Shown here piece by piece: positions 17,304-25,610 of a stretch of 64,000 nucleotides of DNA (within the stretch, counting starts at the first letter, position 1; each line of letters starts with the position of its first letter). This stretch comes from Robiginitalea aurantiaca (GTDB taxonomy: Bacteria > Bacteroidota > Bacteroidia > Flavobacteriales > Flavobacteriaceae): positions 124,001 through 188,000 of the forward strand of contig NZ_JAUDUY010000001.1 in assembly GCF_030380815.1 (NCBI RefSeq), read 5' to 3'. The notes beneath the pieces are model-generated. The model was not told where the DNA came from and did not search any database. It was given only the letters and a program-made list of their open reading frames with translations. Both the position numbers and the translations under genes were made by a program.

Positions 17304-17778
17304 ATCCCTGTACATTTTTTGTGCCCTTGCACTCTGTTTTTCCTGTACGGATCACCTTGCCTATTCCACGTTTATATCCACTGAAAATGGTCAATGGGCA
17401 AAGGATCGGACAATGGAATTTACCTTTAGTGAAATGGATACGCTCCAGACTTACGACATGTTTATCACCCTTCGCAATGATCAGCAATATCCCTACAACA
17501 ACCTTTTTGTCATTGCGCAAATCACTGCCCCGGACGGCACATCGGAGCGGGATACGCTGGAATATCAGATGGCCGATGCCATGGGGAACTGGCTGGGCAC
17601 AGGTTTCGGAAGTGTGAAGGAAAACAAGTTTTGGTATAGAGAAAACATCGTTTTTCCGGATACTGGCGTATATACTGTTACTGTTTCCCACGCCATGAGG
17701 AAAAATGGCAGTGCGGAGGGACTGGATGTCTTACCAGGAGTCCTGGATATTGGCTTGCAGATCGAGAAGAACCCTTAG
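17296..17778 (+). CDS. gldH: Gliding motility lipoprotein GldH
   Basis: A 160-residue lipoprotein required for gliding in Flavobacterium johnsoniae, thought to support the gliding/type IX secretion envelope machinery. The signal is MLRSLYIFCALALCFSC with lipobox Cys17. The mature domain shows the GldH pattern: GQWAKDRTMEFTF, YDMFITLRNDQQYPYNNLFV, and DTLEYQMADAMGNWLGTGFG. The start ATG lies inside the end of ricT (8-nt overlap) and the stop is 3 bp before the penicillin-binding protein gene, so all three form one operon. The ricT-gldH-PBP1 order is a hallmark of the family. Confidence 0.95.
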   Translation: MLRSLYIFCALALCFSCTDHLAYSTFISTENGQWAKDRTMEFTFSEMDTLQTYDMFITLRNDQQYPYNNLFVIAQITAPDGTSERDTLEYQMADAMGNWLGTGFGSVKENKFWYRENIVFPDTGVYTVTVSHAMRKNGSAEGLDVLPGVLDIGLQIEKNP

Positions 17779-17781
17779 ACA

Positions 17782-20121
17782 ATGGCAAAGAAGAAAAAAA
17801 CGAAATCAAACCCTTTCAAGCCCTTTATTAAGGCATTCTGGATTCTTTTTTTGGGAGGAGTCCTTTCAATTGCCCTGATCTTCCTTTTGGCCTCCTGGGG
17901 GGTCTTTGGGGAAATGCCTACGTTTGAAAGGCTTGAGAACCCCCAGACCAACCTCGCCACCGAAATCATTTCCTCGGATGGGAAAACCCTCGGTAAATTC
18001 TTTTTGGAAGATAACCGGACCGATGTGCCTTATTCCGAGTTGCCCGAAAATCTGGTGCAGGCACTGATCGCCACCGAGGACGTCCGTTATTACGACCATT
18101 CCGGTGTCGATGCCCGGGGGACGTTGCGGGCCGTTATGTTTCTCGGACAACGAGGTGGAGCCAGCACTATTTCTCAGCAGTTAGCGCGTCAATTATTTGT
18201 AGGCGTCCGCTCAAAGAACGTCGTGGAAGCCGTATTGCAGAAAGTAAAAGAGTGGGTTATCGCTACCCGCCTCGAGCGCAATTACACAAAGGAGGAAATC
18301 ATTTCGATGTATTTGAACATCTACGATTTTGGATACAATGCAGATGGTATCCGGTCTGCCTCCCGGATCTACTTTGGTAAAGAACCAAGGGATCTGAAAA
18401 TCGAAGAATCGGCCCTGTTGGTGGGGATGTTGAAGAACTCCTCCCTCTACAATCCGATCCGAAGAGAAGAACTTACACTGGAACGCCGGAATACTGTTTT
18501 GGCTCAGATGGAGAAATATAATTATATCACGGAATCCGAGCGCGATTCGCTGATCGCTCAAAAAATGGACATCAACTTTAACCCGGAAAACCACCGGGAA
18601 GGGTTGGCGACGTATTTCAGGATGTACCTGCAGCGATGGCTTAAGAATTGGATTTCAGAAAATCCGAAACCCGCCATGGAAGGTGAGCGGGATACCTGGA
18701 ATATTTACCTGGACGGGCTGAAGGTGTATACGACGATCGATTCGAGGATGCAGGCAAATGCCGAAGCAGCCGTGCAGGATCACATGAAGCGGCTTCAAGC
18801 AGAATTCTTTCATCAGAACACCCCTGACCGTAACCCGACAACGCCATTTCTGGAGCTGACTTCAGATGAAATCCGGTCGATTATCAATCGGGCAATGAAG
18901 TCTTCCGAGCGCTGGAGAGCGATGTCCAGGCAGGGGAAATCCGAGGAGGAAATCCGGGATTCCTTCAACAAGCAGACGGAAATGACAGTTTTTGACTGGA
19001 ATGCCCCTACAAGAGAAAAGGACACTGTGATGACGCCTTTGGATTCCATACGGTATTACAAGACCTTCTTAAGGGCGGCCATGATGTCCATGGAACCTCA
19101 GACGGGGCACGTGAAGGCCTGGGTAGGCGGTATTAACTATCGCCATTTTCAATATGACAATGTAATACAGGGTTCACGGCAGGCAGGGTCTACATTCAAA
19201 CCGTTTGTCTATGCCGCAGCGATCGATCAGTTGCGCAAATCCCCCTGTGATGCCCTTCCCGACACCCAATACTGTATTGAGGCCAACAAGTACGGAAATC
19301 CTGAACCCTGGTGCCCTAAAAACGCAAATGGCAAGTATTCCGGACAGAGTTACACCCTGAAACGGGCACTGGCAAATTCAGTCAATACGGTAACCGCCCA
19401 GCTTATCGATGAGGTCGGGCCAAGGCCCGTGGTGAGTATCGTGAAAAACCTTGGCCTCACCCGGGAAATCCCGGAAGTCCCCTCAATAGCGCTGGGGACA
19501 CCGGAATTCAGTGTATATGAAATGGTAGGGGCTTTTGGGGCCTTTGCCAACCAGGGGGTATATGTAAAACCCGTAATGGTCACGCGTATTGAAGATAGAA
19601 ATGGCACCGTTCTTTATGAATACACCCCGGAGACCAAGGATGTGCTGAGTCGGGATGTGGCATACGCCATGGTGGACTTATTGAAAGGAGTAACCGAAGG
19701 AGGTTCAGGGACTCGTCTCAGACACACCGTTGCAAAGGAGAATCACGTCTATAAGGAAGTTGTCACGGGATACCCCTATGAATTTAGCAACCCGATCGCC
19801 GGAAAAACGGGGACGACCCAAAACCAGAGTGACGGATGGTTCATTGGGATGGTTCCAAACCTGGTCACAGGGGTATGGGTTGGCGGAGAGGAACGCGCCA
19901 CCCATTTTAGCAGAATTGATTATGGGCAGGGGGCTACAATGGCCCTGCCTATATGGGGCCTTTATATGAAGCAAAATTACGCCATGCCTGAACTTGAAAT
20001 CTCCCTGGCGGATTTTGAGGAACCGGAGGATTTATCCATACGCATTGACTGTAATAAACCTTTAGAAGAGGAAGAAGAAAATCAGGAACTGGAAGACGAT
20101 TTGGAGGAATTGGATTTCTGA
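17782..20121 (+). CDS. Bifunctional penicillin-binding protein 1A
   Basis: Polymerises and cross-links peptidoglycan at the outer face of the inner membrane. The 779-residue protein has a lysine-rich cytoplasmic start, one transmembrane helix (about 18-40), a GT51 transglycosylase domain with the catalytic TEDVRYYDHSG box (Glu99), and a transpeptidase domain. That domain carries SxxK as STFK (Ser470, Lys473), SxN as SVN (533-535) and KTGTTQ (675-680). The C-terminal tail is very acidic (EEEEENQELEDDLEEL), unusual in charge but common in this phylum. It follows gldH by 3 bp, suggesting co-expression of gliding and wall-synthesis functions. Confidence 0.97.
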   Translation: MAKKKKTKSNPFKPFIKAFWILFLGGVLSIALIFLLASWGVFGEMPTFERLENPQTNLATEIISSDGKTLGKFFLEDNRTDVPYSELPENLVQALIATEDVRYYDHSGVDARGTLRAVMFLGQRGGASTISQQLARQLFVGVRSKNVVEAVLQKVKEWVIATRLERNYTKEEIISMYLNIYDFGYNADGIRSASRIYFGKEPRDLKIEESALLVGMLKNSSLYNPIRREELTLERRNTVLAQMEKYNYITESERDSLIAQKMDINFNPENHREGLATYFRMYLQRWLKNWISENPKPAMEGERDTWNIYLDGLKVYTTIDSRMQANAEAAVQDHMKRLQAEFFHQNTPDRNPTTPFLELTSDEIRSIINRAMKSSERWRAMSRQGKSEEEIRDSFNKQTEMTVFDWNAPTREKDTVMTPLDSIRYYKTFLRAAMMSMEPQTGHVKAWVGGINYRHFQYDNVIQGSRQAGSTFKPFVYAAAIDQLRKSPCDALPDTQYCIEANKYGNPEPWCPKNANGKYSGQSYTLKRALANSVNTVTAQLIDEVGPRPVVSIVKNLGLTREIPEVPSIALGTPEFSVYEMVGAFGAFANQGVYVKPVMVTRIEDRNGTVLYEYTPETKDVLSRDVAYAMVDLLKGVTEGGSGTRLRHTVAKENHVYKEVVTGYPYEFSNPIAGKTGTTQNQSDGWFIGMVPNLVTGVWVGGEERATHFSRIDYGQGATMALPIWGLYMKQNYAMPELEISLADFEEPEDLSIRIDCNKPLEEEEENQELEDDLEELDF

Positions 20122-20168
20122 TTTAACTTTCAGAATATCTATTGATCGGATTCAAAACAATTGCCACG

Positions 20169-20867
20169 ATGATTCTTAAGACTGTTGCAAATGTCCGGGA
20201 GGCCCTGGATGGAATTGAGGATGAGATGACGCTGATGCTTGGCGGATTTGGTCTTTGTGGAATCCCCGAAAATGCCATAGCTGAACTCGTCAGACGAAAC
20301 GTCAAAGGCCTTACCTGTATCAGTAACAATGCCGGTGTAGATGATTTTGGCCTGGGTCTTTTACTGCAAAAACGCCAAATCCGGAAGATGATTTCTTCCT
20401 ACGTTGGTGAGAATGATGAATTCGAAAGACAAATGCTCAGTGGGGAACTCGAGGTTGAACTCACTCCTCAGGGGACTTTAGCAGAGAAATGCCGTGCCGC
20501 CCAGGCGGGGATCCCGGCGTTTTTCACACCCGCTGGTTATGGCACCGAGGTGGCAGAAGGAAAGGAAACCCGGGAGTTTCATGGGAAAATGTATGTCATG
20601 GAAAGGGCATATGAGGCGGATTTCGCCTTTGTAAAAGCCTGGAAAGGTGATGAGGCCGGAAATCTGATCTTCAGGGGTACTGCCCGGAATTTTAATCCAT
20701 GCATGTGTGGGGCCGCCAGAATCACAGTGGCTGAAGTGGAGGAATTGGTTCCGGCAGGTGAATTGCCTCCAAACCAGATTCATGTGCCAGGGATTTTTGT
20801 GAAACGAATATTCCAGGGATCGAATTATGAAAAGCGCATCGAACAACGAACCGTACGAACCAAATAG
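20169..20867 (+). CDS. scoA: 3-oxoacid CoA-transferase subunit A
   Basis: Alpha subunit of succinyl-CoA:3-ketoacid CoA-transferase, which activates acetoacetate with CoA from succinyl-CoA. The ATG giving [12 protein letters not shown] was chosen for 232 residues; a TTG nine codons earlier is possible but lies close to the previous stop. Family landmarks: [45 protein letters not shown]. The beta-subunit gene starts 2 bp after the stop, so the two are co-translated. The pair could use a related 3-oxoacid. Confidence 0.95.
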   Translation: MILKTVANVREALDGIEDEMTLMLGGFGLCGIPENAIAELVRRNVKGLTCISNNAGVDDFGLGLLLQKRQIRKMISSYVGENDEFERQMLSGELEVELTPQGTLAEKCRAAQAGIPAFFTPAGYGTEVAEGKETREFHGKMYVMERAYEADFAFVKAWKGDEAGNLIFRGTARNFNPCMCGAARITVAEVEELVPAGELPPNQIHVPGIFVKRIFQGSNYEKRIEQRTVRTK

Positions 20868-20869
20868 AG

Positions 20870-21523
20870 ATGCTGGATAAGAATGGTATAGCAAAGCGTA
20901 TCGCAAGGGAAGTCAGGGACGGGTATTACGTTAATCTGGGGATAGGAATCCCTACGCTGGTTGCCAATTTTGTGAGGGACGACATACAGGTGGAATTCCA
21001 GAGTGAAAATGGGGTTTTGGGGATGGGACCTTTCCCATTCGAAGGAGAGGAAGACGCCGATATTATCAACGCGGGAAAACAAACGATTACAACCCTCCCG
21101 GGAGCTTCTTTCTTTGATTCCGCCCTCAGTTTTGCCATGATCCGTGGACAACATGTAGACCTGACGATTCTCGGAGCCATGGAAGTCGCAGACAACGGAG
21201 ATATCGCAAACTGGAAAATCCCCGGAAAGATGGTCAAGGGAATGGGGGGTGCCATGGACCTGGTCGCTTCTGCGGACAATATCATTGTCGCTATGATGCA
21301 CACCAACAAGGCCGGCAAATCCAAACTGCTTAAATCTTGCACTTTGCCGCTTACCGGAGTGCAATGTGTTCGTAAAATTGTAACCAACCTGGCGGTAATG
21401 GAAGTTACCAAAGACGGATTTCTGCTTCTGGAACGCGCTCCAGGAGTAAGTGTAGATCAGATTCGGGAAGCTACGGAAGGAAGACTTGTCATACCCGATG
21501 AGGTGCCGGAAATGCCGATTTAA
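20870..21523 (+). CDS. scoB: 3-oxoacid CoA-transferase subunit B
   Basis: Beta subunit of the same enzyme. The 217-residue chain has the glutamate nucleophile in the conserved [10 protein letters not shown] motif (Glu46), which forms the covalent CoA thioester. [11 protein letters not shown] precedes it, and [20 protein letters not shown] and [20 protein letters not shown] follow. It is paired with subunit A at 2-bp spacing and followed immediately by an intrinsic terminator, so the operon ends here. Confidence 0.96.
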   Translation: MLDKNGIAKRIAREVRDGYYVNLGIGIPTLVANFVRDDIQVEFQSENGVLGMGPFPFEGEEDADIINAGKQTITTLPGASFFDSALSFAMIRGQHVDLTILGAMEVADNGDIANWKIPGKMVKGMGGAMDLVASADNIIVAMMHTNKAGKSKLLKSCTLPLTGVQCVRKIVTNLAVMEVTKDGFLLLERAPGVSVDQIREATEGRLVIPDEVPEMPI

Positions 21524-21527
21524 TTCC

Positions 21528-21557
21528 CGTCGATTTCTTTCATAAAATCGACGTTTT
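21528..21557 (+). terminator. Intrinsic terminator after scoB
   Basis: CGTCGATTT (21528-21536) pairs perfectly with AAATCGACG (21545-21553) over 9 bp with an 8-nt loop, followed by four T. It lies five bases after the scoB stop. Confidence 0.8.
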
Positions 21558-21668
21558 ACTACAATTTACCGACAGTTCACAACATTTGTGGAAATACCTC
21601 GTTCTAGGGACGTATTTTCAGTTGTGAAATTCAGAAACAACTCCAATTTTTAATTTAACCGAAGTGCT

Positions 21669-21776
21669 ATGGACCCCCAAATGAATCAAGTCTCTGAGCA
21701 GGAAGAGATTCAGGTTTACCGAAACGATTTCGTAAGCGGAATTCTCCTACTGACCAAAAAGTTATTTATGCTTTAG
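21669..21776 (+). CDS. Candidate 35-residue small protein
   Basis: An ATG-to-TAG frame of 35 codons: a polar acidic N-terminal half (DPQMNQVSEQEEIQVYRND) and a hydrophobic-basic end (SGILLLTKKLFML). It sits alone between two terminators: one closing scoB, and one beginning 19 bp after its stop. This fits an independent short transcript of about 200 nt. A weak TATTTTCA box lies at 21613-21620, with TTTG at 21585-21588 (24-nt spacing, rather long). No family recognised. It may be a true small protein, perhaps membrane-associated, or the transcript may be an sRNA with a chance frame. Confidence 0.5.
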   Translation: MDPQMNQVSEQEEIQVYRNDFVSGILLLTKKLFML

Positions 21777-21794
21777 CGCGGTTTAAAGTATAAG

Positions 21795-21830
21795 AAAAGT
21801 CCCCTGCCAATCAGCAGGGGACTTTTTTTT
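21795..21830 (+). terminator. Strong intrinsic terminator after the 35-residue ORF
   Basis: AGTCCCCTGC (21798-21807) pairs perfectly with GCAGGGGACT (21814-21823), extended by three A-T pairs, with a 6-nt loop and a T run to 21830. It is the strongest terminator in the window. Confidence 0.9.
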
Positions 21831-21863
21831 GCCGAAGTGCCATGAGATTTCAAAGGCTATTTA

Positions 21864-21871
21864 TACCTTTC
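21864..21871 (+). promoter_or_regulatory. -7-like box (TACCTTTC) next to the GNAT start
   Basis: One mismatch to TAnnTTTG, with 5 nt between it and the ATG of the acetyltransferase gene. This is the same geometry as at the acyltransferase and Ig-like genes. It would give a leaderless mRNA. No -33 box at proper spacing. Confidence 0.4.
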
Positions 21872-21876
21872 CCCTA

Positions 21877-22416
21877 ATGCAATCGCCTCGGCTCATACCT
21901 GTTGACATCAGCCATTTGGAGCTGTTGAAAGAAATCGGCATAGAAACATTTACAGATGCTTTCGCCAGTGCTAACAACCCGGACGACTTTCAGCGATATC
22001 TGGATAGTGCCTTTGACGAGAAGCAACTCAGTCTTGAAATCAACACTCCCGGGAGTCGTTTTTTCTTTCTTAATTTTGAGGATGAGATCGCCGGGTATTC
22101 AAAAATAAATACAGGCCAGGCGCAAACCGAGATCCGGGATGAAGAAGGGATGGAAATCGAGCGGATCTACGTCCGAAAGGACTTCAGGGGATCAGGTCTG
22201 GGATCCTGGATGCTCAGACGTTTTCAAAAGGTAGCCCGCGATGAGGGGAAGACCTACCTTTGGCTGGGGGTATGGGAAGAAAATCTCAATGCCATCCGAT
22301 TCTACAAACAACATGGATTTGTTACATTTGGGAAGCATCCATACTACGTGGGATCGGACCGTCAAATGGATTGGATGATGCGCCTGGAATTAACACCACA
22401 GCCGAATGAACCATAA
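21877..22416 (+). CDS. GNAT family N-acetyltransferase
   Basis: A 179-residue acetyl-CoA-dependent acyltransferase. The GNAT signature is clear: a beta-bulge segment ERIYVRKDFRGSGLGSWMLR, which carries the RxxGxG/A pyrophosphate-binding loop, followed by WLGVWEENLNAIRFYKQHGF. The N-terminal region (DISHLELLKEIGIETFTDAF) resembles members acting on small amines such as spermidine. That assignment is only suggestive. The ATG giving MQSPRLIPVD was chosen because it begins the domain. The stop is 16 bp before the serine hydrolase ATG, so the two are probably co-transcribed. Confidence 0.88.
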   Translation: MQSPRLIPVDISHLELLKEIGIETFTDAFASANNPDDFQRYLDSAFDEKQLSLEINTPGSRFFFLNFEDEIAGYSKINTGQAQTEIRDEEGMEIERIYVRKDFRGSGLGSWMLRRFQKVARDEGKTYLWLGVWEENLNAIRFYKQHGFVTFGKHPYYVGSDRQMDWMMRLELTPQPNEP

Positions 22417-22432
22417 ATTAATCCCTGACACT

Positions 22433-23590
22433 ATGTCTAAGAACGTATTTCTTTTAGCCCTTCTTACATTTTCACTTTTTACTGCAAGCGCCCAAAGCGA
22501 CCGCTATTTCCCGCCCCGAGGCGCGGATTGGATGCAAAAGGATCCCGTTGACTTAGGGATGAACACGGAGGAATTGGACCGCGCAGTCACCTATGCTCAA
22601 ACACATGAGTACAGCGGGGCAACAGATTTAAGACAAGCCATTTTAAAGGGGTTTGAACGGGAGCCTTATCACGAAATCCTCGGACCGGTTAAACGGAGGG
22701 GAGGACCCGCGGGAATGATTCTGAAGAATGGATATCTCGTAGCGTCCTGGGGGGATATTCAGCGTGTGGATATGACCTTTAGTGTCACTAAGAGCTTTCT
22801 TTCAACAACTGCCGGCCTGGCGAAAGACCGGGGTTTGTTGCGCTCTGAATCTGACTTAGTCGCTTCTTATATCTGGGATGGCACGTTTGACGGAGCCCAT
22901 AATGCCAAAGTTAAATGGTCCCATTTGCTGCAACAAAATTCTGACTGGTCGGGAAGTTTATGGGGCTTAAAGGACTGGGCGGACCGACCTCCCAGGGAAG
23001 GTGGGGTAGACGACTGGAAAAACCGCCCCCTTCGGGAACCGGGAACGGTAATGGAATACAACGATGTCCGGGTAAACGTTTTGTCGTATTCCCTGACCCA
23101 CTTATGGAGACAACCATTGCCTGAGGTCCTAAAAAACGAGTTGATGGATCCGATAGGGGCGTCTTCTACCTGGCGGTGGTATGGATATGACCACGCATGG
23201 ACCGTTATCGATGGCTATAAAATGCAGTCGGTTACCGGAGGAGGACATTCCGGGGGAGGTATTTTTATCAGCGCAGAAGATATGGCGAGATTTGGCCTGT
23301 TGTTCCTCGGAAGAGGTGTCTGGGACGGGGATAGAATACTCAGCGAGGGATGGATAGATGCCGCGACCACGCCTTCCAAACCAAACCCTAATTACGGGTA
23401 TATGTGGTGGTTAAACCAACCGGGGGACCGTCATTGGAAGGAGTTGCCGGATAGCATTTATTACGCAGCTGGTTTCGGGGGTAATTTTATTGTAATCGCC
23501 CCTGAGCAAGACCTGGTTATGGTGTTGCGCTGGCTGGAGCCTTCTGAAATTGAGGCGTTTGTAACGCAAGTGTTTAAGGCGCTCCCTTAA
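22433..23590 (+). CDS. Exported serine hydrolase (class C beta-lactamase fold)
   Basis: A 386-residue secreted protein: signal peptide MSKNVFLLALLTFSLFTASA, then a beta-lactamase/DD-peptidase fold. The catalytic SxxK is SVTK (Ser117, Lys120). The YxN-like motif is in VMEYNDVRVNVLSY. The third motif reads GGGHSGGGIF, an HxG-type variant of KTG common in esterases of this family. Substrate unknown: peptidoglycan peptides, esters or D-amino-acid amides are all possible. The gene converges with the aminotransferase gene and overlaps it by 4 bp. Confidence 0.88.
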   Translation: MSKNVFLLALLTFSLFTASAQSDRYFPPRGADWMQKDPVDLGMNTEELDRAVTYAQTHEYSGATDLRQAILKGFEREPYHEILGPVKRRGGPAGMILKNGYLVASWGDIQRVDMTFSVTKSFLSTTAGLAKDRGLLRSESDLVASYIWDGTFDGAHNAKVKWSHLLQQNSDWSGSLWGLKDWADRPPREGGVDDWKNRPLREPGTVMEYNDVRVNVLSYSLTHLWRQPLPEVLKNELMDPIGASSTWRWYGYDHAWTVIDGYKMQSVTGGGHSGGGIFISAEDMARFGLLFLGRGVWDGDRILSEGWIDAATTPSKPNPNYGYMWWLNQPGDRHWKELPDSIYYAAGFGGNFIVIAPEQDLVMVLRWLEPSEIEAFVTQVFKALP

Positions 23591-24732
23591 AGACGGCATA
23601 GGATATCACAGGCCCGTTTGAGGGTTTCAGATTTTTTTGCGAAACAGAACCGAAGTTGATGGTTGTCCTGGCGGTTCAGGTTGAAGACCGAGATAGGAAT
23701 CGCAGCAACGCCCTTATCGCGCAGCAGCCATTCTGCAAAATCCAGATCGCTTTGGGGACTTATTTCAGAATAATCCAGCAATTGAAAATAGGTGCCTTCG
23801 GCAGGGGTAAACGCAAATCTGGATCCCTGGATACCCCCCAGGAATAGATCCCTTTTTTCCTGGAATAGCGCGCGGAGGGCCTCATATCTGGAGGAATCCT
23901 TCATGTATTCTGCAATTGCCCGCTGGGCTGGGTGGTTAACAGAGAATACCACAAATTCGTGAATCTTTCGGAACTCCTTCATCAGGGCTTCCGGAGCCAT
24001 ACAATAGCCCATTTTCCACCCTGTAATATGGAATGTTTTCCCAAAGGAGGCACAGATAAAGGAGCGCTCTTTCAGGCCAGGGTATTTAGAAACACTTTGA
24101 TGGAGCCCGTTGTCGAAGACCAGGTGTTCATAAACTTCATCACTCAAGACCAATGTATCGGTGGGCTTCAGCAAGGCCTCAAGGGTTAGGAGGTCCGCGT
24201 CTTTCAGGATGGTCCCGCTCGGATTATGGGGTGTATTCAGGATCACCATTCGGGTTTTTGAATTCAGCGCTTTACGGAATGCCTCCCAGTCGATATGGAA
24301 ATCTGAATTCAGTTGAAGCAGGACCGGAATTCCCCCCTGGGCAATAACACTGGGCTCGTAGCAGTCATAAGCAGGTTTGAAGATGATAACTTCATCCCCC
24401 GGATAAATGGTGCTCGCAATGGCGGTATAAATGGCCTGCGTAGCCCCGGCGGTCAGTGTGATTTCATTTTCCGGGTGATAGGTCTGTCCATAGCAGCGTT
24501 CCGTTTTGGCCGCAATAGCTTCCCTGAGAGAATAGATTCCACCCATGGGCGCATACTGGTTGTAATTGCCATAGAGGGACTGCTGCATCAGGGAGATCAA
24601 TTCCGGATCTGCCTCGAAATCCGGAAATCCCTGGGAGAGGTTAATGGCCTTGTGTGCAACGGCCATCTGGCTCATTTTACTGAAGATCGATTGCTCGAGA
24701 TTAGGGAGTTTGGATTTCAGGTTCAGACTCAT
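23587..24732 (-). CDS. PLP-dependent methionine-type aminotransferase
   Basis: A 381-residue fold-type I aminotransferase of the YbdL group, which transaminates methionine and some aromatic amino acids. Visible: AINLSQGFPDFEADPEL at the N-terminus, YAPMGGIYSLREAIA, the substrate/PLP region NTPHNPSGTI, DEVYEHLVFD, and the PLP-lysine segment CASFGKTFHITGWKMGY. A related assignment is kynurenine aminotransferase. Its start lies about 25 bp downstream of the sdhB terminator, so it has a separate transcript or relies on read-through. Confidence 0.9.
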   Translation of the reverse strand: MSLNLKSKLPNLEQSIFSKMSQMAVAHKAINLSQGFPDFEADPELISLMQQSLYGNYNQYAPMGGIYSLREAIAAKTERCYGQTYHPENEITLTAGATQAIYTAIASTIYPGDEVIIFKPAYDCYEPSVIAQGGIPVLLQLNSDFHIDWEAFRKALNSKTRMVILNTPHNPSGTILKDADLLTLEALLKPTDTLVLSDEVYEHLVFDNGLHQSVSKYPGLKERSFICASFGKTFHITGWKMGYCMAPEALMKEFRKIHEFVVFSVNHPAQRAIAEYMKDSSRYEALRALFQEKRDLFLGGIQGSRFAFTPAEGTYFQLLDYSEISPQSDLDFAEWLLRDKGVAAIPISVFNLNRQDNHQLRFCFAKKSETLKRACDILCRL

Positions 24733-24755
24733 CGCAGTTGCTGTTTCTTAAAATT

Positions 24756-24788
24756 AAAAAATCCCGGTTCGCATTTGCGGCCGGGATT
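24756..24788 (-). terminator. Intrinsic terminator after sdhB
   Basis: On the minus strand AATCCCGG and CCGGGATT pair over 8 bp with an inner GCG/CGC helix and are followed by an A-interrupted T run. It lies 22 bp after the sdhB stop and ends the sdhCAB transcript. Confidence 0.8.
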
Positions 24789-24809
24789 CCAAATACATTG
24801 GTTAAAGCA

Positions 24810-25556
24810 TTATCCTTTGGCGGTTGCCATGAGATATTCCCGGTTCATTCTGGCAATGTTTTCCAAAGAGATCCCTTTTGGACATTCAACTTCACAAGCC
24901 CCGGTGTTTGTGCAATTCCCGAAGCCTTCTAAATCCATTTGGCGTACCATATTCTGGACCCGGTCCGTGGCTTCAACTTTCCCCTGAGGCAGGAGTGCGA
25001 ATTGAGAGACCTTAGCAGAGGTAAAGAGCATAGCACTTGCATTCTTACACGCTGCCACACAGGCACCGCATCCAATGCAGCTCGCTGCTTCAAAAGACTC
25101 ATCTGCTTTTGCTTTCTCAATGGGGATGGCATTGGCGTCAACCGTATTCCCAGAGGTATTTACCGATATATAACCTCCCGCCTGTTGAATGCGGTCAAAA
25201 GCTGTGCGATCTACCATCAAATCCCGGATAATCGGAAAGGCAGTTGCCCGAAAGGGTTCAATAACGATCGTATCCCCGTCATTAAAGCGCCGCATATGCA
25301 ACTGACAGGTCGTAATAAGGCGGTCCGGGCCATGAGGCTCGCCGTTGATCATCAGGGAACAGGAACCGCAAATTCCTTCACGGCAGTCATGGTCAAAAAC
25401 GACGGGTTCATCCCCTTTTTCAATCAGCTCCTGATTCAGGACATCGAGCATTTCAAGAAATGACATATCTCCTTCGATACCATCGATGGGGTAATCCACC
25501 AATTTCCCTTTTGAGCTGCCGTCCTTTTGGCGCCATATTTTCAAGAGTAGTTTCAT
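24810..25556 (-). CDS. sdhB: Succinate dehydrogenase/fumarate reductase iron-sulfur subunit
   Basis: Carries electrons from the flavoprotein to the membrane quinone site. The 248-residue chain holds all three clusters. The [2Fe-2S] ligands are in [10 protein letters not shown] plus TTCQL (Cys58, 63, 66, 84). The [4Fe-4S] motif is [11 protein letters not shown] (Cys160-170). The [3Fe-4S] region is [12 protein letters not shown] (Cys215, 221, 225). The sequence type is that of the Bacteroidota/epsilonproteobacterial three-subunit complex with a single cytochrome b subunit. It is the last gene of sdhCAB, 54 bp after sdhA. Confidence 0.97.
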   Translation of the reverse strand: MKLLLKIWRQKDGSSKGKLVDYPIDGIEGDMSFLEMLDVLNQELIEKGDEPVVFDHDCREGICGSCSLMINGEPHGPDRLITTCQLHMRRFNDGDTIVIEPFRATAFPIIRDLMVDRTAFDRIQQAGGYISVNTSGNTVDANAIPIEKAKADESFEAASCIGCGACVAACKNASAMLFTSAKVSQFALLPQGKVEATDRVQNMVRQMDLEGFGNCTNTGACEVECPKGISLENIARMNREYLMATAKG

Positions 25557-25610
25557 AGCTTTTATTTTTTCAATAGCATTTACCCCGTGAAAAGGGCTTG
25601 TAATAACAAC

